Shown here: piece after piece, positions 27,601-37,261 of the stretch
Layout of the letters: every line of letters starts with the position of its first letter
Numbering within the stretch: the stretch's first letter is position 1
Assembly (NCBI RefSeq): GCF_001894825.1
Contig: NZ_BCWY01000070.1
Span: 1 to 48,671, forward strand
DNA from: Rhodococcus jostii NBRC 16295
GTDB lineage: Bacteria > Actinomycetota > Actinomycetes > Mycobacteriales > Mycobacteriaceae
Reading direction: 5' to 3'
DNA: 48,671 nt
Notes under the pieces: model-generated
Databases searched by the model: none
Seen by the model: the letters and a program-made list of their open reading frames with translations, nothing else
Told to the model about the DNA's origin: nothing
Translations under genes and position numbers: made by a program

Positions 27601-27982
27601 ATGAGCAAACCCCGTGCCCATCCACCGCCCGATCGGTGCCGTCGACGCGACGGCGGAGACTTCGGCCCGAGCGGCACGCCAAAGCGAGAACGGTCCGCCC
27701 AAGGATCTGCGGGAGGCACACCGCGGTGGGCACGGGCGAATAGTGTCCGATCTGCCGATGTCCCAGCACCCATTGAGGGAGCCGTACTCGAAACTGCAGC
27801 GTGAGCGTGGATTCTTGCGGAAATCGGGCACGACCCTGTCATCGCTCCGCAGTACCCGATACACCCGTCGCGCGCGCCTGGACCGGTTCGCGATCCTTGG
27901 GGTTCGAGGCGCCACACGATCGATCGGGCGGACCGGCACCCTGCCGAATCAATACCGAGAGGTACGATGAACATATCGCACA

Positions 27983-29392
27983 TTGACCAGAAACAAAGAT
28001 CGGCTGGTGTGGAGAGTGGCAGACGACCAGGCGCAGGTAATATCCGCCCTCGAAGGGATGACGGGCCCTCGAACCGCGGAAACCGTGGGCCGAGCCGTCG
28101 CGAGTTTGATCCACGACGGTACTTTGCGGCCAGGCTCCAGACTGCCGACTGTTCGTCAGGTCGCGCATGTGTGCGGTGTGAGTACAGGAACTATCGTCGC
28201 GGCGTGGAGCACTCTGCGGCGAGACGGTTTCGTTGAGACCCGCCGACGCGGCGGAACAATGGTGCTTGGCGCCGGACCTTCTATACGAAATGAGTCTGGC
28301 GCGCACGGGAGTGTCGACTGGTCTGCGCGCGATCTACTGTCTGGAAGCCCCGACTATGCAATGCAGCCCGACCTTTCTGCAGCCTTGCTTGCGGGGTTGA
28401 GTTCGTCTGATGAGCTGAATCGACCTGGTCGCGAGTACATCACCGAGCCTTTACTCTCCGCCGTGCAAGCCCACTGGCCCTTCCAGGCGCAGGCCTGGAC
28501 GGCAGCGGGCGGGGGTTCGGAAGGGTTGATATTGGCCACCGAGGCGGCCGCCTCGGCAGGCGGCGTAGTGGCCATCGAAGAACCCGCAATGCCCGGCTTC
28601 CTCGATACGCTGTCCGAGTTGAACATTCAGCCCGTCGGCCTCTGCCGCGACTCCGAAGGCCCCCTCATTCGATCGCTTCAGGAAGCGCTCGAGCTGGAAC
28701 CTGTCGCTCTCGTACTGCAGCCGGAGGGGTCGTACGCGATGGAGGGCTCGTTGAGCACTGCTCGGGCCGCCGACCTGGCGCGCGTGCTGATGGATTCACC
28801 CACTCGACCGTGGATCATCGAAGATGATGGCGTCGGCCCGTTGGCCGTCCGCCAAGCGGCCTCGCTGGGACCGTTCCTGCCCGACCACACCGTTCGCGTT
28901 CGCAGCTACTGCAAGGCATACGGCGTCGATATCCGCACCTGTGTGATTGGTGGAAGTGATCAGCTCGTCGCGGCCATCATTGACAAGCGAACTCACGGGG
29001 TCGCTATGAACAGTCGAATCTTGCAGAACACACTGGCACACCTGATCAACAGTGACGAGGCCAAATTCGCGGTGGCAGCGGCACGGGACAAGTACCGGAC
29101 ACGACGCGAACGATTGATCAGCGCGCTCGCACGCCAAGGATTGCGGGCCCAGGCCGGTGACAACAGCCTCGTGCTGTGGGTCGAGGTCTCCGATGAAAAC
29201 TCGGCCCTCATCAGTCTGGCTCGGAAAGGAATTGTGGTCGGCTCTGGTAGCAAGTCCTTCATCGGCAAGCACTCACGCGCACTGCTGCGAGTGGCGATTC
29301 CGCAGTTGCCCGACGAAGACGAGCTCGTCGAAGAGCTGGCGACGAGGATTGCAGAAGCGTCGTGCAGCAGAAATCGCGAGTACCTCGCTTAG
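27983..29392 (+). CDS. MocR-type regulator (GntR HTH fused to aminotransferase-like domain)
   Basis: A 469-residue fusion. Residues about 30-95 form a GntR winged helix (LIHDGTLRPGSRLPTVRQVA, VSTGTIVAAWSTLRRDGFVETRRRGG). Residues about 115-460 are a fold-type I aminotransferase-like domain; the PLP Lys is Lys311 in SYCKAYGVDIR, preceded by IIEDDGVGPL. MocR proteins sense PLP-linked amines or amino acids. I use the TTG at 27983; its ribosome site is poor, so the start is the weakest point. It converges with the flavin monooxygenase gene and lies at the edge of the proposed thioether cluster. A PLP-sensing regulator beside a PLP-dependent C-S lyase fits sulfur amino acid control, by inference. 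Confidence 0.88.
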   Translation: MTRNKDRLVWRVADDQAQVISALEGMTGPRTAETVGRAVASLIHDGTLRPGSRLPTVRQVAHVCGVSTGTIVAAWSTLRRDGFVETRRRGGTMVLGAGPSIRNESGAHGSVDWSARDLLSGSPDYAMQPDLSAALLAGLSSSDELNRPGREYITEPLLSAVQAHWPFQAQAWTAAGGGSEGLILATEAAASAGGVVAIEEPAMPGFLDTLSELNIQPVGLCRDSEGPLIRSLQEALELEPVALVLQPEGSYAMEGSLSTARAADLARVLMDSPTRPWIIEDDGVGPLAVRQAASLGPFLPDHTVRVRSYCKAYGVDIRTCVIGGSDQLVAAIIDKRTHGVAMNSRILQNTLAHLINSDEAKFAVAAARDKYRTRRERLISALARQGLRAQAGDNSLVLWVEVSDENSALISLARKGIVVGSGSKSFIGKHSRALLRVAIPQLPDEDELVEELATRIAEASCSRNREYLA

Positions 29393-29395
29393 CGT

Positions 29396-29434
29396 TGTCA
29401 ACGACGGCCGGAAAGTTTCCAACCGTCGTTGACA
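29396..29434. terminator. Bidirectional hairpin between convergent genes
   Basis: GTCAACGACGG (29397-29407) and its exact complement (29423-29433), extended by a T-A pair, give a 12-bp stem with a 15-nt loop that itself contains GGAAAGTTTCC. It sits 4 bp beyond the MocR stop and 40 bp from the monooxygenase stop, so it can serve both genes. Confidence 0.75.
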
Positions 29435-29473
29435 GGTGTGAGGGCACACTGATTCGGTGTCACCCGGCCTGCC

Positions 29474-30775
29474 TCACAACCCGTAGTGCTCGCGCAACGT
29501 CGCTCCCCGGTACTCAGTCCGGTGCAACCCGCGCTTCTGCAGAAGAGGCACGACGTGGTCGACGAAAACTTCGAGCCCATCGGGCAATTCATCGACCATG
29601 ATGTTGAATCCGTCAACGGAACCTTCGGTGAACCACGTTTCGATCACGTCCGCCACCTGTTCGGGCGTACCCACAACTCTTGCATGCCCGCTACCTGCCG
29701 CGAGTAGGCGAGCTGATCCTCGGGTGTCGAGGCCTTGGGTTCGCACGTTCTCGATGAAGACCGAGCGTTGTCCGCGGGATCCGCGTGCAGTGTCATCGCC
29801 CGGCATGAGGTCCCACGGGATTGGAGCATCCAGTGCCAGCGATTCCACCGGAACTTCCAGGGTTCTAGCCAGATTCAGAATCTGCACCGACTCGGGGATC
29901 AAGTCGGCGAGTTCTTCTTCGCGGCGGAGGGCGGCTTCTTCGGTGTCGGCGATGACCGTCATAAGCCCAGGAATCAGTTTGATGGAATTGGGTTCGCGCC
30001 CTTTCGCTGCGGCCAATTTCCGCAACGCTGTTCGACGTTCCCGGGCGCTGTCCGCGTTCAGGTGCGGGGAGTAGACCACGTCAGCGTAGGTCGCAGCCAA
30101 ATCCTCTCCGTACGAAGAGGCACCGGCCTGCACGAGGACGGGCCTGCCGTGGCTGAGTGGGGGGGCCTTGAGCGGTCCCTGCACCTGGAAGTGTTTGCCG
30201 ACATGATCGACTGGATCGATCAGTGTCGGGTCGAGGTATTCGCCGGTGGTTTTGTCCGCTACAAGAGCGCCGTCAGCCCAGGAACCCCATAGCTTGGTGA
30301 CGACTTCGATGAACTCCGCTGCGCGTTCGTAACGCTCTGCCTTGGGCAGCGCGGCCTGACGTGAATAGTTGCGGGCCGCCGGATCGCCGCCGGAGACCAC
30401 AATGTTCCACGCGACCCGGTCGCTACTGGCGGCGGCGAGGCTGGCAAACTGACGTGCGAGATTGTACGGATCGTTGTACGAGGTGCTTGCGGTGGCGACG
30501 AAGCCGATCCGCTCGGTGTGCGCCGAGAGCACTGCCTGCGCAATCAGTGGATCCAAGAGACGACCGGGTGAGTTCCATTCGCGGGAACCAAAATCAACGC
30601 TGTCGGCAAGAAATACTGCATCGAGTAGGCCACGCTCGGCAATCTTTGCCACCTCGATGTAGTGGTCGATAGTGATGAAGTGGCTTCCAGGCGCGTCGGA
30701 TCGTCGCCAGGGGCTCCCTACTGTCCCCCCTGGAATCAGATTCGCGTTGAGGATGACCTGTGCATCTGTTGTCAT
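29474..30775 (-). CDS. NtaA/SnaA/DszA-family flavin-dependent monooxygenase
   Basis: A 433-residue LLM-class monooxygenase of the nitrilotriacetate/DszA/SnaA group, which needs reduced FMN from a partner reductase. Family marks include NANLIPGGTVGSPWRRSD, IDHYIEVAKIAERGLLDAVFLADS, TERIGFVATASTSYNDPYNLARQFASL and SGGDPAARNYSR, then GRPVLVQAGASSYGEDLAATYADVVYSP. The ATG at 30775 has GGAG about 8 nt upstream; longer readings reach 30979 without one. Known relatives oxidise thioethers, sulfones and S-substituted cysteine derivatives. It is divergent from rhodanese and the ABC importer, which makes an organosulfur substrate attractive. No flavin reductase gene is visible in the window. Confidence 0.91.
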   Translation of the reverse strand: MTTDAQVILNANLIPGGTVGSPWRRSDAPGSHFITIDHYIEVAKIAERGLLDAVFLADSVDFGSREWNSPGRLLDPLIAQAVLSAHTERIGFVATASTSYNDPYNLARQFASLAAASSDRVAWNIVVSGGDPAARNYSRQAALPKAERYERAAEFIEVVTKLWGSWADGALVADKTTGEYLDPTLIDPVDHVGKHFQVQGPLKAPPLSHGRPVLVQAGASSYGEDLAATYADVVYSPHLNADSARERRTALRKLAAAKGREPNSIKLIPGLMTVIADTEEAALRREEELADLIPESVQILNLARTLEVPVESLALDAPIPWDLMPGDDTARGSRGQRSVFIENVRTQGLDTRGSARLLAAGSGHARVVGTPEQVADVIETWFTEGSVDGFNIMVDELPDGLEVFVDHVVPLLQKRGLHRTEYRGATLREHYGL

Positions 30776-31110
30776 GTATTGCTCCATTCCCATTGCCAGT
30801 GAGCTAAGGAGCCGGCTGGACTTGTCGAAGCCGTTTCGCGTGTGACTGGTCGCGGCGCGTAACCAGGCGCCCGCTCTTGAGAGACTTGACAGCAGCCGGC
30901 CGATCCGGCCGATTTGTTCAATCTCAAGTCGGACCGTTCGCAATTTTGTATCATCCAAAAAGGCGGCGAATCGCGACAAATCCCAGTCACCACCTCCCCG
31001 AACACGTCTGCAACCTGCAAATACAAGAGTTACAATCGCACTGATTTGGTCAGTTCATAAGAACCTGTCCGATGCTTTATGTTCAACATGTGGGTCGAGA
31101 GGTGATCCAT
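30776..31110. promoter_or_regulatory. Divergent promoter region, monooxygenase/rhodanese operon
   Basis: Contains relatively AT-rich stretches (CAATTTTGTATCATCCAAAA near 30941 and TTGGTCAGTTCATAAG near 31046) between two divergent operons. No confident -35/-10 pair or palindrome could be fixed by eye. MocR binding sites would be expected here if the regulator controls the cluster. Confidence 0.4.
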
Positions 31111-32007
31111 GTGATTGAACGGAGGCTCACCGTGGGCGCACATGCTCCACAAAGATTGGTCAGTACCGCGTGGCTCGAGGCTCGACTGAGCACCCCCGAG
31201 GTACACCCGGTCGAGGTTCGGTTCTCTGCCGATACCCAGGACGGGTCCCCTGGACTTATTCCGGGCTCAGTTGCGGTGCACTGGAAGAGGCTGCTGTGGG
31301 ACGACTACCGGCGGGAGTTTGCCACGGCGGAGACGCTGAGCAGTCGGCTCTTCGAGCTCGGGGTGGGACAAGGCACGATACCCGTGTTCTACGGCGAGGA
31401 GCCGCAGTTCGGAGCCTATGCGCTGTGGGTACTGCAAGCGAGGGGATTGAGCGAAAACGCCCGCTACCTCGACGGTGGCCTGGAGGCCTGGCACGGCCTT
31501 GGACTCCCCCTAGGAACAGCCGTCGACGTTCCTGCACGGCTCGCTGCTGACGTACCGCTATCGATCCCGGGCGCCGACGAGATCAATCCCTTCAGCACCG
31601 TCGCCATCGGCCGCGAGGAGCTGCGTGAATCCCTCCACGACGCGCAGTCCTTGTTGATCGATATGCGATCAACTGAGGAATTCTCCGGTGAACGAGTGAC
31701 ACCGTGGTCGATGGGATTCGACCACGGCGCTGAGCGCGCAGGACACATTCCCGGGGCCGTTCACCTTCACATTCGCGACTTGCTTGACGATTTGGGACGA
31801 GTTAGACCCCAAGAGGAACTGCAGGCCACCTTTGCACAAGTGGGACTGGACTCCGCTCGACAGGCAATCACCTATTGCCGGCTTTCCCACCGGGCTTCGC
31901 TCGGCTGGCTCATCCTCACCGACGTCTTGAACACCCAAGGGGTGCGTGTCTACGACGGGTCATGGACGGAATGGGGCAGTGTTGTCGGGCTTCCCATCGA
32001 GCGCTGA
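31111..32007 (+). CDS. Two-domain rhodanese-like sulfurtransferase
   Basis: About 298 residues, two rhodanese domains. The C-terminal domain has the active-site loop CRLSHRAS with Cys256, and DGSWTEWGSVVGLPIE at the end, as in SseA/thiosulfate sulfurtransferases. The N-terminal domain (IPGSVAVHWKRLLWDDY, ARYLDGGLEAWHGLGLPL) lacks the Cys, as usual for this class. The reaction moves a sulfane sulfur from thiosulfate or a persulfide to an acceptor such as cyanide or a thiol. GTG at 31111 follows GAGAGG; other in-frame starts exist at 31072 and 31102. It precedes the permease gene by 27 bp and is the first gene of the ABC operon, so sulfur handling is likely tied to that import. Confidence 0.9.
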   Translation: MIERRLTVGAHAPQRLVSTAWLEARLSTPEVHPVEVRFSADTQDGSPGLIPGSVAVHWKRLLWDDYRREFATAETLSSRLFELGVGQGTIPVFYGEEPQFGAYALWVLQARGLSENARYLDGGLEAWHGLGLPLGTAVDVPARLAADVPLSIPGADEINPFSTVAIGREELRESLHDAQSLLIDMRSTEEFSGERVTPWSMGFDHGAERAGHIPGAVHLHIRDLLDDLGRVRPQEELQATFAQVGLDSARQAITYCRLSHRASLGWLILTDVLNTQGVRVYDGSWTEWGSVVGLPIER

Positions 32008-32034
32008 CCGGCCATACAAGAGCAGGACGTTCAT

Positions 32035-33054
32035 ATGAGTACAACTGAGGTGATGGCTGCGCCACACCGGACGGTGTCGGCCCCGAAGGGACCCACCCCT
32101 CCTCACACCTCGCGCCTTAGGGGTGTTCGAACCAGATACATTGTGCGCAAGCTCGTATCGGCGTCCGCGATGATTATCGCGGCCATCACATTGGCCTTTG
32201 TGTCCATGCATCTCGCTCCCGGCGACCCGGTGAGTGTTGTAACGGGAGACGCGAGCAATCCCGAGCTGCGCGCAACGATCGAGGCTGACTGGGGTCTCGA
32301 CAAGCCACTCATTGCGCAGTATTGGGCCTATCTCACCAACGTCCTACACGGCGACTTCGGACGCTCGTACGTTCGCGGCGAGGACGTTTCGGAAATTCTG
32401 TTCGGCACGAGGTTGAGCGCTACAGCCCAGTTGGCCGGCGCTGCTCTGATCTTTGCTCTCCTGATCGCGCTTGCTTTGGCGATGACGACCGCGGGCCGCG
32501 CAGGATTCGTGCCCAAGTTGGTGCAGACCTCGGAACTGACGTTGGCGTCCATGCCGTACTTTTGGTTGGGCCTGATCTTGATCTCGGTATTCGCCTTCAA
32601 TCTGCGGGTTCTTCCAGTTACCGCCGGAAACGAGATCCAACGCCTGATCATGCCCGCATTCACTCTCGCCCTCCCAACCGCCGCCGTGCTCTCTCAGGTC
32701 CTTCGCGAGGGAATGGAACGCTCACTCGAACAACCGTATTCACTGACAGCCCGAGCGCGAGGAATAGGCCCCGCAAGATTGAAATCTCGCCATGCACTCA
32801 GGCACTCTCTGATTCCGGCGACCACCCTTGCGGGCTGGATCGTCAGTGGCCTGCTTACTGGAACGGTCGTTGTCGAAGAGGTGTTCGGCCGTCCCGGGAT
32901 CGGCCGCGCGACTGTCGAAGCCGTCATGTATCAGGACATTCCCGTTGTTCTCGGAGTCGCGATCTTGTCCTCGGCGGTCTATATCGTGGTCACCGTCTTG
33001 GTCGATATCAGCTATCTGTGGATCGATCCGCGACTCAAGGACCGTGTGCGATGA
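32035..33054 (+). CDS. Dipeptide/oligopeptide-type ABC permease (DppB-like)
   Basis: A 339-residue inner-membrane permease of the DppB/OppB family with six predicted membrane segments. The first segment follows RYIVRKLVSASAMIIAAITLAFVS, and LAPGDPVSVVTGD is the typical first outer loop. The cytoplasmic EAA loop is seen at YSLTARARGIGPARLKSRHALRHSLIP. The ATG lies 27 bp after the rhodanese stop. Its stop overlaps the ATG of the next permease (ATGA), so translation is coupled. It imports a small polar solute together with the substrate-binding lipoprotein encoded downstream. The solute is not necessarily a peptide. Confidence 0.93.
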   Translation: MSTTEVMAAPHRTVSAPKGPTPPHTSRLRGVRTRYIVRKLVSASAMIIAAITLAFVSMHLAPGDPVSVVTGDASNPELRATIEADWGLDKPLIAQYWAYLTNVLHGDFGRSYVRGEDVSEILFGTRLSATAQLAGAALIFALLIALALAMTTAGRAGFVPKLVQTSELTLASMPYFWLGLILISVFAFNLRVLPVTAGNEIQRLIMPAFTLALPTAAVLSQVLREGMERSLEQPYSLTARARGIGPARLKSRHALRHSLIPATTLAGWIVSGLLTGTVVVEEVFGRPGIGRATVEAVMYQDIPVVLGVAILSSAVYIVVTVLVDISYLWIDPRLKDRVR

Positions 33055-33893
33055 GTCTGTTGTCACGAACCCGGATCCCCACAGTAGGGGCGCAGTGGGG
33101 GCTCTGGTTGTCGACAAGCTATCTGGCATTGGCCGCGATCGCAGTCGTGGCGCCTACGCTTCTCGCCCCCAGCGATCCGCTCGAGACGGCACTCGCCGCG
33201 GCCCATCAACAGCCTGGGTGGCAACATCTTTTCGGTACCGACCGGCTCGGGCGCGACGTGCTTGTTCGCGTCGTTCACGGGGCACAGTATTCGCTCTTCA
33301 TCGGGGGGGTCGCAACAGCTGTGGCGGTGGCTGTCGGCATCGTTCTCGGTTCGGCTGCAGGCACCGGAAATCGGATCATCGACGAAGTAGTGACACGGGT
33401 TTTCGATCTTCTGGGTTCGTTCCCAGAAATCTTGTTCGCTCTCGTGCTCATCGCATTTACCGGTCCGGGCACGTGGAATCTGATCCTCGCGATCGGACTT
33501 TCGGCTGCTCCACGGTACGGCCGGGTCGTTCGGGCCGAGATCCTCGCGGTCCGCGAATCCGAGTTCGTCGCGCAGGCACGTTTGAATACCACATCGAAAT
33601 TCGCCCTGACCGTGAAACACATCGTTCCTAATGCTCTTGTCACACTTCCGGTGCTCGCGACTCTGGGTCTCGGAACGAGCATTCTCGGCACAGCCACGCT
33701 CAGCTTTCTCGGGTTCGGCACACAACCGCCGTTGCCGGAATGGGGATCGATGCTGTCGGAGTCGCGTGATGACCTTCGACTGGCCTGGTGGACAGTGTTC
33801 TTTCCGGGCCTAGCGATCACAGCAACTGTCATTGCCACCACAGTGGTAGGTCGTCACCTGCAACACCGATTCGAGAGAAGATCCATCCAATGA
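33051..33893 (+). CDS. Dipeptide/oligopeptide-type ABC permease (DppC-like)
   Basis: A 280-residue partner permease. DppC-type marks are HLFGTDRLGRDVLVRVVHGAQYSLFIG near residue 60, the EAA-type loop VRESEFVAQARLNTTSKFALTVKHIVPNAL, and LSFLGFGTQPPLPEWGSML near the C terminus. The ATG overlaps the dppB-like stop and its own stop overlaps the ATPase start, both ATGA overlaps, showing one tightly coupled operon. A longer frame to 32322 is an overlapping extension, not a real start. Confidence 0.93.
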   Translation: MSLLSRTRIPTVGAQWGLWLSTSYLALAAIAVVAPTLLAPSDPLETALAAAHQQPGWQHLFGTDRLGRDVLVRVVHGAQYSLFIGGVATAVAVAVGIVLGSAAGTGNRIIDEVVTRVFDLLGSFPEILFALVLIAFTGPGTWNLILAIGLSAAPRYGRVVRAEILAVRESEFVAQARLNTTSKFALTVKHIVPNALVTLPVLATLGLGTSILGTATLSFLGFGTQPPLPEWGSMLSESRDDLRLAWWTVFFPGLAITATVIATTVVGRHLQHRFERRSIQ

Positions 33894-35509
33894 GCGCCTC
33901 TCCCCTAATTCGCGTGGAGAACCTCCGAGTGAGCTTCGATACGAGCTCCTCACCGACTGGTACAACCGAAGTCATTCACGGAGTAAGTTTTTCCTTGCAC
34001 CAAGGAGAAATCCTCGCCGTTGTCGGCGAATCCGGCTCCGGGAAGTCCGTCACCGCGCGCAGCCTCCTCGGTCTCTCGGGAATCGGTGCACGAGTGACAG
34101 CGGATCGGTTCGAGTTGTTCGACGAGGACGCCACCAAAAGCTGCGAACGCTTCTGGCGGCAGATTCGGGGGAACCGAATCGGCCTCATACTGCAGGACGC
34201 ACTGACTGCACTGGATCCTTTGCGCACGATAGGAAGTGAGATCGACGAGGCGCTCACTGCACACGGACCGCGGGCTTCGCGGCGCGCACGAGTTGACCAG
34301 GTGGAAACACTGCTGCGCTCTGTGGGCATCAGCGACCCACACCTCAAACGTAGGCAGCACTCGCACCAGCTCTCGGGAGGTCAACGACAGCGTGCGCTGA
34401 TTGCCTCTGCTCTAGCAGCGCAGCCTGAGGTACTCGTGGCAGACGAACCGACCACCGCTCTGGATGTGACCGTGCAAAAGCGGATCCTCGATCTGCTGGC
34501 AGAGAAGGTTCGTGACGGGCGCAGCATGATTCTGGTCAGCCACGATCTTGCCGTGGTGTCCTCGATCGCCGACCGCATCATCGTGATGCGCGAGGGTCGC
34601 ATCGTCGAAGAGGGCTTCGCACGCGAGGTGATTGATCAACCCAAGCATCCGTACACTCGATCATTGATCGAGTCGATTCCCAGCCGTTCGACCAAGGGTT
34701 CCCTACTACGGGGAGGTAACGCGCCGATACGAGCGCGTTCTTCCTCGGCACCCGAGAGCCCAGACCCGATGCTGAGTGTTGCGTCCATCTCGAAGACTTA
34801 TCGTGCACGTAAGTCGACGGTTCGTGCAGTTGGTGACGTGTCCTTCGATCTGGCCCGTGGTCAGATTCTCGGTGTCGTCGGTGAATCGGGGTCCGGGAAG
34901 TCAACTATCGCACGAATAGTCGCAGGACTGGAGGATGCCGATTCGGGAAGTATCGAGTTCGACGGTGTTCAACTTCGCGACCGCCGCGAACTGCTAGGCC
35001 AAATTCAGCTGATTGCCCAGGACTCACTCGGTTCGTTCGACCCGCGGTACACCGTGCGTGAGATCATCGCCGAAAGCGCCGCGTTAGTCTCTGACACGAG
35101 TCGTGAAAAGAACGTGCTGGTCGAACAACTGCTCGATGAGGTTCATCTTCCAGCCGCGACGGCCGATCGGCATCCACGCACATTGTCCGGTGGTCAGCGC
35201 CAGCGGGTCAATATCGCCCGGGCACTGGGCTCACGTCCGAAGTTGGTGGTGTGCGATGAGCCTGTCTCGGCGCTGGACGTATCGGTGCAGGCGGAGATCC
35301 TGGACCTCATTGCCGATATTCGGGCCGCACACGACACGTCTTTTCTCTTCATCTCCCACGATCTGGGCGTCGTACACCATTTGTGCGACAACGTCCTCGT
35401 ACTCGAGGGCGGCGCAGTCGTCGAGCATGGCGAAGCGGACACGGTATTCACCAACCCTCGCCACCCGTACACGAAGAAGTTGCTCAACTCCCTGCCCCAA
35501 CTCGTCTGA
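33890..35509 (+). CDS. Fused DppD-DppF-type ABC ATPase
   Basis: A 539-residue protein with two complete nucleotide-binding domains, equivalent to separate DppD and DppF. Domain 1: Walker A GESGSGKS (46-53), signature LSGGQRQR (about 160), Walker B VLVADEPTTALD. Domain 2: Walker A GESGSGKS (about 331), signature LSGGQRQR (about 432), Walker B LVVCDEPVSALD. Each ends with the oligopeptide-transporter tail HPYTRSLIESIP and HPYTKKLLNSLP. The ATG at 33890 overlaps the preceding stop; a longer frame to 33788 is not needed. Fusion is common in actinobacteria. It energises import through the two permeases. Confidence 0.95.
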   Translation: MSASPLIRVENLRVSFDTSSSPTGTTEVIHGVSFSLHQGEILAVVGESGSGKSVTARSLLGLSGIGARVTADRFELFDEDATKSCERFWRQIRGNRIGLILQDALTALDPLRTIGSEIDEALTAHGPRASRRARVDQVETLLRSVGISDPHLKRRQHSHQLSGGQRQRALIASALAAQPEVLVADEPTTALDVTVQKRILDLLAEKVRDGRSMILVSHDLAVVSSIADRIIVMREGRIVEEGFAREVIDQPKHPYTRSLIESIPSRSTKGSLLRGGNAPIRARSSSAPESPDPMLSVASISKTYRARKSTVRAVGDVSFDLARGQILGVVGESGSGKSTIARIVAGLEDADSGSIEFDGVQLRDRRELLGQIQLIAQDSLGSFDPRYTVREIIAESAALVSDTSREKNVLVEQLLDEVHLPAATADRHPRTLSGGQRQRVNIARALGSRPKLVVCDEPVSALDVSVQAEILDLIADIRAAHDTSFLFISHDLGVVHHLCDNVLVLEGGAVVEHGEADTVFTNPRHPYTKKLLNSLPQLV

Positions 35510-35554
35510 ACCAACCCTCTGAACACACTCCCAAGATCTAGCGAAAGCCACACC

Positions 35555-37261
35555 ATGACAAAGCGGGTACGAAATCTCCTCGCGATCGGCGTCACCGCCG
35601 CCACCATCCTCGGGCTCGCCGCCTGCACTGCCGACCCGGAACCCGGCTCCGGAAGCGGCGCGCCCACGTCGCAACCGCACCCCGGCGGAACCTTCACTCT
35701 TGCACTCAGCACCTATCCTCAGCGTGGGCTCAACCCCCACTACGGCGCCTCGTTCGACGCATCGCAGGTACTGAGAAACGTGTACGACAGTTTGGTCTCC
35801 GCAGACGAGAACGAGCAGTTTCATCCCTGGCTGGCCACCGCATGGACCATCTCGCCAGACGGGCTCATCTACGATTTCCACTTGCGCCAGGACGTCACTT
35901 TCCAAGACGGTGAAAGGTTTGACGCACACGCCGTCAAAACTAACATCGACCTGGCCCGCAATCCGGGGTACCCGGGGTACTCCGACGTGGGCGTACTGAA
36001 CTACTCCAGTGTGAACAGCGTGGAGGTCGTCGACCCTTACCACGTCCGGATCGCTCTCAACACTCCCCGCGCCGACTTTCTCTCGACACTGTCGGGGATC
36101 GGCGGTGCGATTGTCTCGCCGAGATCGCTGTCCAACAGGGACTCGTGGGCGAGCGGAGAAGGTTTCGTGGGCACCGGCCCATTCAAGCTGGATAAGGCTG
36201 TTCCCGGGCAGGAGTTGGATTTTCGGAAGAATCCCGACTACAACTGGCCGCCGGCCACCGCGAGTCATCAAGGGCCCGCGTATGTCGATGAACTCGTCGT
36301 CAAGTACATTCCAGAGGCCTCGACCCGCGCCGGCCTACTCGAAAGCGGCGAGGTAGACGCGATCGGCACGGTCAAGGCCGAGGATATCGGGCTTTTTCAG
36401 GGAATCTCCGGTTATCAGTACGAACAAAAGGGCTCCAGCGGATCACCCAAGCTCCTGTATCTGAATGTCACAAATGGACCCACCACGGACAAGCGGGTCC
36501 GGCAGGCACTCACAACAGGTGTCGACCTGAATTCCGTGATTCAGAACGTTACACGAGGCACCCAGGACCGGGCGTGGAGCATAATTTCGCCCCAAAGTCG
36601 GTACTTCGATGGAAAGTACCAAGGCTCGAATTCCGTGAACATCGTCCGCGCGAACACCTTGCTGGACGAAGCGGGCTGGCGGGATCGCGACAGCGACAAC
36701 TATCGTGTTAATTCCGCGGGCGATCGTTTGACGATTCGCGTCCTGGCGAGTGTGCCGGGGTACCCGGAAGACGACTTTCTCAAGGCGTGGCAAGCAGAAT
36801 TGCGGCAAAATCTCGGCGTCGAAGTTGAGTTGAAATATGTCGAGAACGCGCTCGTGTACGACCTGTTGGCCCAGAATCAGTACGAAGCCTTTCCTCGGCA
36901 AGTTGGAGGACTCGACCTATCTCTGCAGTTGAACCGCGGATTTGGATCGGTCACCCCCGACATCAAATACGGTCAAGTCGACGGAATTACGCTCGGATCG
37001 GTAGTTGCCGGCTCGAAACTCGCCGACAAACAGGTTGACGAATGGCTCTTGAACGCAACGAAGGCCACCGACCAGGACGCACGAAAGCAATGGTTTGACA
37101 AAATCGCTCAGTATGTCCACGACAACGCGGTCGCCATTCCCCTCTACACAGACCGGAACAGTGCCGCGGCCACCGCCAACGTCCACGGGTTGCACACCCT
37201 GTTCGATGCACCTCGCAACGTTGTGAACGGATGGTCATACGACATCGCTGTCGACCGCTGA
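35555..37261 (+). CDS. SBP_bac_5-family substrate-binding lipoprotein
   Basis: A 568-residue extracytoplasmic binding protein. The N terminus has a lipoprotein signal peptide with lipobox LAAC (Cys24) after a hydrophobic run, then a Gly/Ser/Pro-rich linker. The mature part shows the family pattern HPGGTFTLALSTYPQRGLNPHY, TAWTISPDGLIYDFHLRQDVTFQDGERFDAHAVKTNI and, near the C terminus, ANVHGLHTLFDAP. It lies 45 bp downstream of the ATPase gene and completes the importer. These proteins bind peptides, nickel chelates, opines or S-compounds, so the ligand is open; the cluster context favours a sulfur-containing amino acid derivative. Confidence 0.93.
   Translation: MTKRVRNLLAIGVTAATILGLAACTADPEPGSGSGAPTSQPHPGGTFTLALSTYPQRGLNPHYGASFDASQVLRNVYDSLVSADENEQFHPWLATAWTISPDGLIYDFHLRQDVTFQDGERFDAHAVKTNIDLARNPGYPGYSDVGVLNYSSVNSVEVVDPYHVRIALNTPRADFLSTLSGIGGAIVSPRSLSNRDSWASGEGFVGTGPFKLDKAVPGQELDFRKNPDYNWPPATASHQGPAYVDELVVKYIPEASTRAGLLESGEVDAIGTVKAEDIGLFQGISGYQYEQKGSSGSPKLLYLNVTNGPTTDKRVRQALTTGVDLNSVIQNVTRGTQDRAWSIISPQSRYFDGKYQGSNSVNIVRANTLLDEAGWRDRDSDNYRVNSAGDRLTIRVLASVPGYPEDDFLKAWQAELRQNLGVEVELKYVENALVYDLLAQNQYEAFPRQVGGLDLSLQLNRGFGSVTPDIKYGQVDGITLGSVVAGSKLADKQVDEWLLNATKATDQDARKQWFDKIAQYVHDNAVAIPLYTDRNSAAATANVHGLHTLFDAPRNVVNGWSYDIAVDR

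Noticed and set aside
27054..27983. 309-codon minus-strand frame across the IS110 remnant
   Set aside because: Antisense to recognisable IS110 motifs with no domain of its own.
32322..33893. Long upstream extension of the DppC-like gene to 32322
   Set aside because: The real ATG at 33051 overlaps the DppB-like stop; the extension lies in another gene's frame.
35231..36271. 346-codon minus-strand frame over the ATPase/binding-protein junction
   Set aside because: Antisense to two clear ABC genes; no domain.
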